Below are positions 27,153 to 34,162 of a stretch of DNA of 64,000 nt, piece by piece. Within the stretch, counting starts at the first letter, position 1. Every line of letters starts with the position of its first letter. A program made the position numbers and the translations under genes. The stretch lies in assembly GCF_002204745.1 (NCBI RefSeq), contig NZ_NIRR01000005.1:62001-126000 (forward strand), given 5' to 3'. This DNA is from Hymenobacter amundsenii (GTDB lineage Bacteria > Bacteroidota > Bacteroidia > Cytophagales > Hymenobacteraceae). The notes under the pieces were generated by a model. The model worked only from the letters and a program-made list of their open reading frames with translations. It was not told the origin of the DNA and did not search any database.

Positions 27153-28481
27153 ATGCTTAACCGCTTGCGCCAACTCTGGCAGCATTTGCGCGAATCGCTC
27201 TGGTTTGTGCCGTTACTGATGGTGATAGCCGCGCTGGGCAGTGCCTACGCGCTGGTACAGTTCGACCAGACCAGCAGCGCCACCGGAGCGCGGGAGCTGC
27301 CGCTGCTCTTCGGCCTCGATGCGACCGGGGCCGGCGGTATGCTCACGGCCATTGCCGGCTCGATGCTGACAGTAGCGGCCCTCACGTTCTCGCTGCTGCT
27401 GGCCGCCATTGTCCAGGTTAGCAACCAGTACTCGCCGCGGGCGCTGCGCAACTTCATGCGCGACCAGCTCAACCAAATCGTGATGGGTTACTTCGTGAGC
27501 GTATTCACGTACTGCCTAGTGGTGCAGGGTACTATTCGGGGGGCGGGTACCGGGTATTTTGTGCCCACTACGGCTGTACTGGTGGGTTTGCTGCTGGCGC
27601 TGGGTGGGGTAGGTACACTCATTTTTTTCATTCACCACGTCGCCGAATCATTGCAGACTGGCACGCTGGTGCACCAGATAATGGCCGAAACTGAGGAAGA
27701 AATCGGGCGGCTGTTCCCGTTTGATTTCGGGCAGGAACTGGAGCCCGAATGCCTGGACGCCGCCGAGGCTTTTGCCACTACGGCCACCGGTTGGGTTGCC
27801 GTGCCAGCTCCTGCGGCCGGCTACCTGCAGTACCTCGACGCGGCCGGCTTGCTGGCCTGGGCCACCCGCCACCGCACCGTGCTGCGCCTAGAGTGCCACA
27901 TCGGCGACTTTGTGGGCACCGGTCAGCCGCTGCTGAGCGTGCGCGCCGGCATGGAGCGCGCCGACCCGATCGAAGCCGACTGGCCCACCGACCTGCTGCA
28001 GTTTATGGGCTTGGGCCGCCACCGCAACCCTACCCAAGACGTGGCCTTCGGCGTGCAACAGTTGGTCGATATTGCCCTTAAGGCCCTCTCGCCGGCCGTA
28101 AACGACACTACTACCGCCAACATGGCCATCGACTACTTGGGTGAGCTATTGGGCCAGCTGGCCCGGCGCGACTTCCCCGGTGTGCTTCGCTCCGACGGCC
28201 ACCACCTGCGGGTACTGGTGCAGGTTTATTCGTTTGCCGACTACGTACAACTGGCCTTCGATTTGGTGCGGGTTAGCGGGGCCAACAACCCGGCCGTGCT
28301 GCGCCGGCTGCTGCGGGCCTTGGCCCTGGCCGCCAGCCAAGTGCGCGACCCCACGCGCTTGCCAGTGTTGCACCAGCAGGCCGAGCTGCTACTCGCCTGC
28401 GCCCATCTCCACCTCAGCACCGACTATGAGCGGCTGCAAGTGCAGGCGCTTTACAACGAGTTACGCCCGGTTTGGATGTAG
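27153..28481 (+). CDS. DUF2254 membrane protein
   Basis: A 442-residue protein with four N-terminal transmembrane helices (LWFVPLLMVIAALGSAYALV; MLTAIAGSMLTVAALTFSLLL; a third near IVMGYFVSVFTYCLVVQG; a fourth at TAVLVGLLLALGGVGTLIFFI) and a soluble C-terminal half with AFGVQQLVDIALKALSPAVND, which is characteristic of DUF2254. The function of the family is not established. I take ATG 27153; the longer frame overlaps mocA. The stop codon TAG is contributed by the tip of a family C repeat. Confidence 0.8.
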   Translation: MLNRLRQLWQHLRESLWFVPLLMVIAALGSAYALVQFDQTSSATGARELPLLFGLDATGAGGMLTAIAGSMLTVAALTFSLLLAAIVQVSNQYSPRALRNFMRDQLNQIVMGYFVSVFTYCLVVQGTIRGAGTGYFVPTTAVLVGLLLALGGVGTLIFFIHHVAESLQTGTLVHQIMAETEEEIGRLFPFDFGQELEPECLDAAEAFATTATGWVAVPAPAAGYLQYLDAAGLLAWATRHRTVLRLECHIGDFVGTGQPLLSVRAGMERADPIEADWPTDLLQFMGLGRHRNPTQDVAFGVQQLVDIALKALSPAVNDTTTANMAIDYLGELLGQLARRDFPGVLRSDGHHLRVLVQVYSFADYVQLAFDLVRVSGANNPAVLRRLLRALALAASQVRDPTRLPVLHQQAELLLACAHLHLSTDYERLQVQALYNELRPVWM

Positions 28482-28582
28482 AGACGCATCTTTGCGGCTC
28501 GTCGTTGAACGGAATCAGATGAGCAGTACCGCCCGAACGGGGCGGACGATGAGCCGCAAAGATGCGTCTCGTCGTTGGGCGA
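28478..28582. repeat. Family C inverted repeat, copy 2
   Basis: Left arm GTAGAGACGCATCTTTGCGG pairs with the right arm (reverse complement GAGACGCATCTTTGCGGCTC) over about 29 bp. Compared with copy 1, a G replaces T at the GCGGCTC/GCGTCTC position in both arms, so pairing is kept. The host TAG stop lies at 28479-28481. Confidence 0.85.
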
Positions 28583-28652
28583 ATGGGCCGCCACAACCGC
28601 AACCGTGAAATCCCGTTATCTTGCTCGCAACACTGCTAAATCCCCTGCCTGT

Positions 28653-30074
28653 ATGAGCGACGCTACCGCCGCCATTTCCCCAGCTGAAACCGGTTTCGAC
28701 AATATCCCCAAAGACGATAAGCGCATCACCCGCGGCTGGACGTTCTACGATTGGGCCAACTCGGTTTATCCCCTCGTTATTACCAGCTCCATCTTTCCCA
28801 TCTATTGGGGCAGCGTCACGGCCGAGCTAAGTCCGCAAACCGACGTGGTGAGCTTCCTCGGCTTCGAGGTGCCCGGCTCTTCGCTGTTGACCTATTCTAT
28901 TTCGGCGGCCTTCCTGCTCATTGCCCTGGTCAGTCCGTTTCTGACTTCACTGGCCGACTACTCGGGGCGCAAGAAGCTGTTCATGCAGATCTTCTGCTAC
29001 ATCGGGGCTTTCTCCTGCGCCGCGCTGTTCTTCTTCACGCCCGATACGCTCACGCTCAGCACTTTCGTGTTCATTGCGGCCACCGTTGGCTTCTCGGGTT
29101 CCATTGTGTTCTACAATAGCTACCTGCCGCTGATTTCGAGTGAGGAGAAGTTTGATTCGCTCTCGGCCCGGGGGTTCTCGATGGGTTATATCGGCTCGGT
29201 GGTGCTGCTCATTATCTGCCTGGTGCTGATTACGTTCAACGAGGAGCTGGGCCTGACCAAGGGCTTTGCCACCCGGATTTCCTTCCTGCTCACCGGCATC
29301 TGGTGGGCCGGCTTCGCCCAGATTCCCTTCTTTACCCTGCCCGCCGACCCCGGCCGGGCCGCCAACGCCGCCGTTTCCGACTCGGGCTGGCTGCTCGACG
29401 GCTTCCGGGAGCTGGGTAAAGTATTTGCTCAGCTCAAGCACCTGCCCAATCTCAAACGCTTTCTGCTGGCCTACTTCACCTACAACATGGGCGTGCAAAC
29501 GGTGATGTACGTGGCCACCATTTTCGGCGACAAAGAGCTCCACCTCGAAAGCACCGCCCTCATCGTCACGATTCTGCTGCTCCAAGTGGTGGGTATTCTG
29601 GGGGCTTACCTGTTCGCCAAGCTCTCGGAGCGCATCGGCAACACCCGGGCCCTGAGCTGGTCGGTGTTTATCTGGATGTGCATCTGCGTGGCGGGCTACT
29701 TCGTGCAGGCCGGCTGGAGCTTCTACGCCCTGGCCGCCGTTATCGGCCTCACGATGGGCGCCATCCAGAGCCTCTCGCGCAGCACGTACTCCAAAATTAT
29801 GCCCGAGAACACGCCCAACACGGCCGCCTTCTTCAGCTTCTTCGACGTGACGGAAAAGCTTAGCATCGTGATTGGCACAGCCGTGTTCGGCGTCATTGCC
29901 CAAGTCACGGGCTCCATGCGCAACAGCATTCTGTCGCTCATCGTGTTCTTCGTGCTGGGCCTGATTTTCCTGCTCACGTTGCGCGGTAAGAAGCTCCGCG
30001 ACGAGCCGGTTTCGATGGCCGAATCCTTCCCCGGTCCCCCGCCCGCTTCGGTTGCGGCTGCTACGCCTCTTTGA
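28653..30074 (+). CDS. MFS transporter of the UMF1/Atg22-like family
   Basis: A 473-residue transporter with about twelve hydrophobic helices. It begins RITRGWTFYDWANSVYPLVI, the signature of the UMF1 group, where the FYDWANS motif precedes helix 1, and has LADYSGRKKLFMQIF in the loop after helix 2, the usual MFS loop signature. The substrate is unknown; family members are annotated as general effluxers. Start ATG 28653; a possible -7 box TATCTTGC is at 28617-28624. The DinB gene follows by 38 bp and may be co-transcribed. Confidence 0.85.
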   Translation: MSDATAAISPAETGFDNIPKDDKRITRGWTFYDWANSVYPLVITSSIFPIYWGSVTAELSPQTDVVSFLGFEVPGSSLLTYSISAAFLLIALVSPFLTSLADYSGRKKLFMQIFCYIGAFSCAALFFFTPDTLTLSTFVFIAATVGFSGSIVFYNSYLPLISSEEKFDSLSARGFSMGYIGSVVLLIICLVLITFNEELGLTKGFATRISFLLTGIWWAGFAQIPFFTLPADPGRAANAAVSDSGWLLDGFRELGKVFAQLKHLPNLKRFLLAYFTYNMGVQTVMYVATIFGDKELHLESTALIVTILLLQVVGILGAYLFAKLSERIGNTRALSWSVFIWMCICVAGYFVQAGWSFYALAAVIGLTMGAIQSLSRSTYSKIMPENTPNTAAFFSFFDVTEKLSIVIGTAVFGVIAQVTGSMRNSILSLIVFFVLGLIFLLTLRGKKLRDEPVSMAESFPGPPPASVAAATPL

Positions 30075-30112
30075 GGAGAATTAAAAACAGCCTTAACTTT
30101 CAACCCAGCCAA

Positions 30113-30631
30113 ATGCACACGTCCTCCCTTCAACAGAACATCCTTGCCGAACTCGACCACGAGCTGGCCACCACCCGCAAGCTGCTGGCCCTCGTGCCCT
30201 ACGAGCAAGCCGAGTATCAGCCCCACCCCAAGAGCATGAAGCTGGGCCAGCTGGCGTCGCACATCGTGAACCTGCTGGCATTTAAGCAGCTCTTCGTGCA
30301 ACACCCCAACCGCGACTTCCTCGACCCTAACGGCCCCAAGCCCGGCCCTTCGCCCACGAGCAACGCGGAGCTACTGGCCCGTTTCGATGAGTACAGCGCC
30401 AGCCTGCGCGCCGCCCTCCAGGAATCCGACGACGAGAAGCTTACGGACAGCTTCCGCCTCCACCGCGGCGAGCAGACGCTGCTGGAAATGCCCAAAGCCA
30501 CCGCCATCCGCATCATGGGCCTCAACCACAGCATCCACCACCGGGGCCAGCTCAGCGTCTACCTGCGCCTGCTCGACATCCCGATTCCCGCCATGTACGG
30601 CCCCTCGGCAGACGATAAAATCTGGGGGTAG
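30113..30631 (+). CDS. DinB-family protein
   Basis: A 172-residue four-helix-bundle protein. The three metal-binding histidines of the DinB/YfiT fold are visible: LGQLASHIVNL and, near the C-terminus, LNHSIHHRGQLSVYLRLLD. DinB-like proteins are metal-dependent hydrolases or thiol transferases; many have no known substrate. The ATG at 30113 puts helix 1 at the N-terminus. It converges on the amidohydrolase gene across a family B repeat. Confidence 0.85.
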   Translation: MHTSSLQQNILAELDHELATTRKLLALVPYEQAEYQPHPKSMKLGQLASHIVNLLAFKQLFVQHPNRDFLDPNGPKPGPSPTSNAELLARFDEYSASLRAALQESDDEKLTDSFRLHRGEQTLLEMPKATAIRIMGLNHSIHHRGQLSVYLRLLDIPIPAMYGPSADDKIWG

Positions 30632-30637
30632 AGGGAG

Positions 30638-30749
30638 GTAAAATCGAAAGCCCGTCATCCTGACGGAGGAAGGATCTTATCACGTTGAAGCGAGTATTCT
30701 CACGTGATAAGATCCTTTCTCCGTCAGGATGACGGGCTTTCGATTTTAC
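30638..30749. repeat. Family B inverted repeat, copy 2
   Basis: Arms starting GTAAAATCGAAAGCCCGTCA and ending ...TGACGGGCTTTCGATTTTAC pair for about 48 bp with small bulges. The core differs from copy 1 (GACGGAGGAAGGATCTTATC versus GAGCGGAGCGAAGGACCTTG) in both arms together. It lies between convergent genes, and the TAA stop of the amidohydrolase (30746-30748) is inside its right arm. Confidence 0.88.
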
Positions 30750-32413
30750 TTTACTGTAAACACCCGCTCCCCTGCAATCCAGGTTTGTTGCACTTTGGCG
30801 GTGCGGAGCTGCTCGTTGGGCGCTTTAAGCAAATCGGTTTTCAGCACCACGAAGTCGGCAGCCATACCGGGCTTGATGCTGCCTTTCTGCTTTTCCTCGA
30901 AGGCGGCGTGGGCGGCCCAGGTGGTCATGCCGCGCAGGGCCTGCTCGCGGGTAAGGGCGTTTTCCATCTGGAAGCCGCCAGCCGGATAGTTCTTCGCGTC
31001 CTGCCGGGCCACGGCCGAGTGGAAGCCGAACAGCGGGTTGATGTCCTCGACCGGAAAGTCGGAGCCCAGGGCCAACTGGCCGTACTGCTTCAGCAGCTCG
31101 GCGTAAGCGTAAGCCGTTTTCAGGCGCTCGGGGCCCAACCGCTCACCGGCCCAGTACATGTCGGAGGTGGCGTGGGTGGGCTGCACAGAGGGCACGATAC
31201 CAAACTGCCCGAACTTGCCCATATCGGCCGGCGTGATGACCTGGGCGTGCTCGATGCGCCAGCGCCGGTCCAACTGGCCCTTGAGCGCCTCGCCGTAGAT
31301 GTTGAGGATGAGTCGGTTGGCCGAGTCGCCGATGGCGTGGGTGTTCATCTGGAACTTGTTGGCCGCCAGCAGCTTCGCCAGGGCCCGGAATTCCTTTTCA
31401 GTGGAGAGCAGGAAGCCGGTTTCCTTGGGCTTGTCGTGGTAGGGCTCCACCAAACAGGCACCCCGGGAACCCAGGGCACCGTCGGCGTACACCTTGAACG
31501 AGTTGACGGTGAGCCTATCTTTGAAAATCGGGCCGTTCTGGAGGTAGAAATCCTTGTTCTCTTTGGTGGGGGCCAGCATGGCGTAGAGGCGCACCTTGAG
31601 CTTGCCGGCGGTCTGGAGTTGGTCGAGGCGGTCGACCTGGGCCTTTTCCAGACCGGCATCGGCCATGCTGGTAAGGCCCACGGCCAGGCACTGCTGCTGG
31701 GCCTGGAGTAGCAGGGTTTCAGCTTCGGCGGCGGTGGGCTCCGGAATCTTGCCCGACACCAGATCCACGGCGTTATCGACCAGCAAACCCGTCAGCTTGC
31801 CCTGGGCGTCGCGGGTAATAGTGCCCCCGCTGATGGGCGTGCGGGCCGTTACGCCGGCCAGGTCCAGGGCCTTTTGGTTGACGAGGGCGGCGTGCCCATC
31901 GACCCGGATGATGAAGACCGGCGTGTTGGGGAACAGCGCGTCGAGGGTGTCCTTGGTCGGGAATTCCTTGCGGGTCCAGTCGTTCTGGTCCCAGCCCCGG
32001 CCCGTGAGCCAGGCCGCCTGTGGGTACTGCTGCCGTTGCTTTTGCAGCTGCTGCACCACCTCGCCCCAGGAGTTGGTGCCCACCAGATCGGCGTCGCGCA
32101 GGCCCAGGCCATAGCGGTAGAAGTGGCAGTGTGCGTCGTAGAAACCGGGGTAAATGAACTGACCCTGGGCATCCACTTCCTGCTTCGCCGCGAACTTGCC
32201 GCGCAACTCTTCGGCCGTGCCCACGCCCACGAACTTGCCATCCTGCACGGCAAACGCCTGGGCCTGGCTAAAGGCCGAATCGACGGTGTAAACGGTGGCG
32301 TTGTACACGAGCAGGTCGGCGGGCTGGCGGTTGCCGGTGGAGTTCGACTGGCAGGCGCTGAAGCCGGCCGCGAGCAGGGGCAGAGCCAGTAAAGAGCGGA
32401 AACGTGGGAGCAT
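30746..32413 (-). CDS. YtcJ-like amidohydrolase lipoprotein
   Basis: A 555-residue metal-dependent hydrolase. The N-terminus has a lipoprotein signal (LLALPLLAAGFSAC). The amidohydrolase_3 features follow: ADLLVYNATVYTVD, the metal-binding YPGFYDAHCHFYRYG, GRGWDQNDW, MNTHAIGDSANRLIL and LGSDFPVEDINPLFGFHSAV. YtcJ-type proteins hydrolyse amide bonds of small substrates, often unidentified. Lipidation puts it in the envelope. Its stop codon lies in a family B repeat and its upstream gene is separated by a family D repeat. Confidence 0.88.
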   Translation of the reverse strand: MLPRFRSLLALPLLAAGFSACQSNSTGNRQPADLLVYNATVYTVDSAFSQAQAFAVQDGKFVGVGTAEELRGKFAAKQEVDAQGQFIYPGFYDAHCHFYRYGLGLRDADLVGTNSWGEVVQQLQKQRQQYPQAAWLTGRGWDQNDWTRKEFPTKDTLDALFPNTPVFIIRVDGHAALVNQKALDLAGVTARTPISGGTITRDAQGKLTGLLVDNAVDLVSGKIPEPTAAEAETLLLQAQQQCLAVGLTSMADAGLEKAQVDRLDQLQTAGKLKVRLYAMLAPTKENKDFYLQNGPIFKDRLTVNSFKVYADGALGSRGACLVEPYHDKPKETGFLLSTEKEFRALAKLLAANKFQMNTHAIGDSANRLILNIYGEALKGQLDRRWRIEHAQVITPADMGKFGQFGIVPSVQPTHATSDMYWAGERLGPERLKTAYAYAELLKQYGQLALGSDFPVEDINPLFGFHSAVARQDAKNYPAGGFQMENALTREQALRGMTTWAAHAAFEEKQKGSIKPGMAADFVVLKTDLLKAPNEQLRTAKVQQTWIAGERVFTVK

Positions 32414-32490
32414 AGAAGCGGGAGTAGGTTTGGAAACGGGAAGGTCGGGGAAAAGCCGGATTTGTTGCGCGAAGTGGCGCGGAAGCTAAA

Positions 32491-32630
32491 AAACTAGCTC
32501 CCCTCCTTGGAAAGGAGGGGTTGGGGGTGGTTGACGACGCTCGAACGATTAGTAGAAACTAATTCTAAAAACCGTTCTTCCATCATCAACCACCCCCAAC
32601 CCCTCCTCATCCGAGGAGGGGAGCTAGTTT
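32491..32630. repeat. Family D inverted repeat, copy 1
   Basis: Outer arms AAACTAGCTCCCCTCC / GGAGGGGAGCTAGTTT and inner arms GGAGGGGTTGGGGGTGGTTG / CAACCACCCCCAACCCCTCC pair around a 50-nt loop. Each arm also contains its own small CCCCTCC/GGAGGGG hairpin. It separates the AMP nucleosidase stop from the amidohydrolase start. Confidence 0.85.
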
Positions 32631-32649
32631 CTGGCTCTAAAAGGCCGGG

Positions 32650-33423
32650 CTAGTCGAAGCGCATGTGCTTCACCGACTCGCCGGAGTTCTTGAGTTCCAG
32701 CAGCGACTCGATACCGATTTTCAGGTGGTTTTTCACGTAGTCGGCCGTTACCTTCTTGTCGCTTTCCGATGTTTTCACGCCCTCGGGCGTCATTGGGTTG
32801 TCGCTCACCAGCAGCAGGGCGCCGTGAGGGATGCCGTTGACGAAGCCCACGGTGAAGATGGTGGCCGTTTCCATGTCCACGGCCATGGCCCGGATCTGGC
32901 GCAGATACTCTTTAAATGCTTCGTCGTGCTCCCACACGCGGCGGTTGGTGGTGTACACCGTGCCGGTCCAGTAGTCCAGCTCGAACTTCTTAATGATGCT
33001 ACTCACGGCGCGCTGCAAACGGAAGGAGGGCAGGGCCGGAATTTCGGCCGGCAGGTAGTCGTCCGACGTACCCTCGCCCCGGATGGCGGCGATGGGCAGG
33101 ATCAGGTCGCCGAGCTTGGTATTGGTTTTCAGGCCGCCGCACTTGCCCAGGAACAGGGCCGCCTTGGGCTCAATGGCCGAAAGCAGGTCCATGACGGTGG
33201 CCGCCATCGGGGAGCCCATGCCAAAGTTGATGATGGTGATGCCGCCGGCCGTCGCCGTCTGCATGGGCTTATCGAGACCGCGCACTTCGGTGCCGAACTG
33301 CTCAGCAAACATGGTTACATAATTCGCGAAGTTGGTGAGCAGAATATACTGTCCGAACTCCTCTAATTCGACCCCGGTATAGCGCGGGAGCCAGTTCTTT
33401 ACAATGTCAGCTTTGGTTTTCAT
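32650..33423 (-). CDS. AMP nucleosidase
   Basis: A 257-residue nucleoside phosphorylase-fold protein. Visible motifs: TAGGITIINFGMGSPMAATV, ALFLGKCGGLK, RGEGTSDDYLPAEIPALPS and MAVDMETATIFTVGF, where the last holds the ribose-binding Glu. It matches the short single-domain AMP nucleosidase of Bacteroidota, which hydrolyses AMP to adenine and ribose 5-phosphate, rather than the longer proteobacterial Amn. A minus-strand TATCTTTC (33444-33451) 20 bp upstream is a likely -7 box. Confidence 0.85.
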   Translation of the reverse strand: MKTKADIVKNWLPRYTGVELEEFGQYILLTNFANYVTMFAEQFGTEVRGLDKPMQTATAGGITIINFGMGSPMAATVMDLLSAIEPKAALFLGKCGGLKTNTKLGDLILPIAAIRGEGTSDDYLPAEIPALPSFRLQRAVSSIIKKFELDYWTGTVYTTNRRVWEHDEAFKEYLRQIRAMAVDMETATIFTVGFVNGIPHGALLLVSDNPMTPEGVKTSESDKKVTADYVKNHLKIGIESLLELKNSGESVKHMRFD

Positions 33424-33443
33424 ATGGGAGGGGTTAAGGTTGC

Positions 33444-33451
33444 GAAAGATA
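33444..33451 (-). promoter_or_regulatory. Probable -7 box for the AMP nucleosidase gene
   Basis: Minus-strand TATCTTTC matches TAnnTTTG except the last base, 20 bp upstream of the ATG. Confidence 0.4.
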
Positions 33452-33596
33452 CGGTTACACCGCTACCGGCAGCTACCCGGGCAGGGCGGCGGCCGGCTCG
33501 GTCAGCCGGGAAGGGGAGGTACAAAAAAGCCGTCGAGGCCCGGAACGGGGGAACGACGGCACGGAATGAAAAGCGGGACTTGAGGCCCCAGGGCCG

Positions 33597-33604
33597 TACC
33601 TTTG
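33597..33604 (+). promoter_or_regulatory. -7 box giving a near-leaderless HsdR-N mRNA
   Basis: TACCTTTG is an exact TAnnTTTG match only 6 bp before the ATG at 33611. Transcription starting about 6-8 bp after the box would begin at or next to the start codon. Confidence 0.5.
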
Positions 33605-33610
33605 GAGGTG

Positions 33611-34090
33611 ATGCAAGAGTTGAACCTGCCGCCTTTCGAAGCCAAAGTTACACAAAGCGGCGAAAATTTGCTAATCTGGGATGTGCTGCGCCGCCGCCAC
33701 GTGGTGCTCACGCCCGAGGAATGGGTGCGCCAGCACGTGGTGCACTACCTCATCAACCACCGCGGCTACCCCAAAGGCCTGCTGAGCCTGGAGCGCAGCC
33801 ACCAGTACAACAAACGCCAGAAACGCACCGACTTGCTGGCCCTCGACGCCACCGGCCAGCCCCTGCTACTGGTGGAGTGCAAACGCCCCACGGTGCCCAT
33901 CACGGCCGCCGTCGCCCACCAGATTGCCACCTACAACCTCACCATCGGGGCGCCGCTGCTGCTGCTCAGCAACGGCCTGCAACACTACTGCTGGCGCGTA
34001 GACGCCGAGAAGCGCACGAACGAGCTGTTGGGGGAGGTGCCGATGTACGGGACCCCTCCCCAACCCCTCCCCAAAAGGGAGGGGCTTTAG
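33611..34090 (+). CDS. Orphan type I restriction HsdR N-terminal domain protein
   Basis: A 159-residue stand-alone version of the HsdR N-terminal nuclease domain (HSDR_N_2 type). The PD-(D/E)xK core is visible: KRTDLLALDATG followed by LLLVECKRPTVPIT, then the helix VAHQIATYNLTIGAPLLLLSNG. No helicase, HsdM or HsdS gene is nearby. Such single-domain proteins are common in Bacteroidota and their role is unknown. A TTG three codons earlier is possible. The last 12 residues (TPPQPLPKREGL) are read from a family D repeat and are probably not part of the fold. Confidence 0.8.
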   Translation: MQELNLPPFEAKVTQSGENLLIWDVLRRRHVVLTPEEWVRQHVVHYLINHRGYPKGLLSLERSHQYNKRQKRTDLLALDATGQPLLLVECKRPTVPITAAVAHQIATYNLTIGAPLLLLSNGLQHYCWRVDAEKRTNELLGEVPMYGTPPQPLPKREGL

Positions 34091-34161
34091 TTCTGGCGTT
34101 TGACTTTCTGAAAAACTAGGATTTAAAGCCCCTCCCTTTTGGGGAGGGGTTGGGGAGGGGT
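34052..34161. repeat. Family D inverted repeat, copy 2 (perfect 38-bp arms, G-quadruplex motif)
   Basis: Arms at 34052-34089 and 34124-34161 are perfect complements, separated by 34 bp. The right arm contains GGGGAGGGGTTGGGGAGGGG (34141-34160), a textbook G-quadruplex pattern. The left arm encodes the C-terminus of the HsdR-N protein, and the TonB-receptor stop lies 2 bp past the right arm, so the repeat fills the space between convergent genes. Confidence 0.9.
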
Positions 34162-34162
34162 G

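Noticed and set aside
33424..34119. 231-residue plus-strand open frame
   Set aside because: It overlaps the HsdR-N gene in another frame and is Pro/Arg/His-rich; the HsdR-N frame has clear nuclease motifs.
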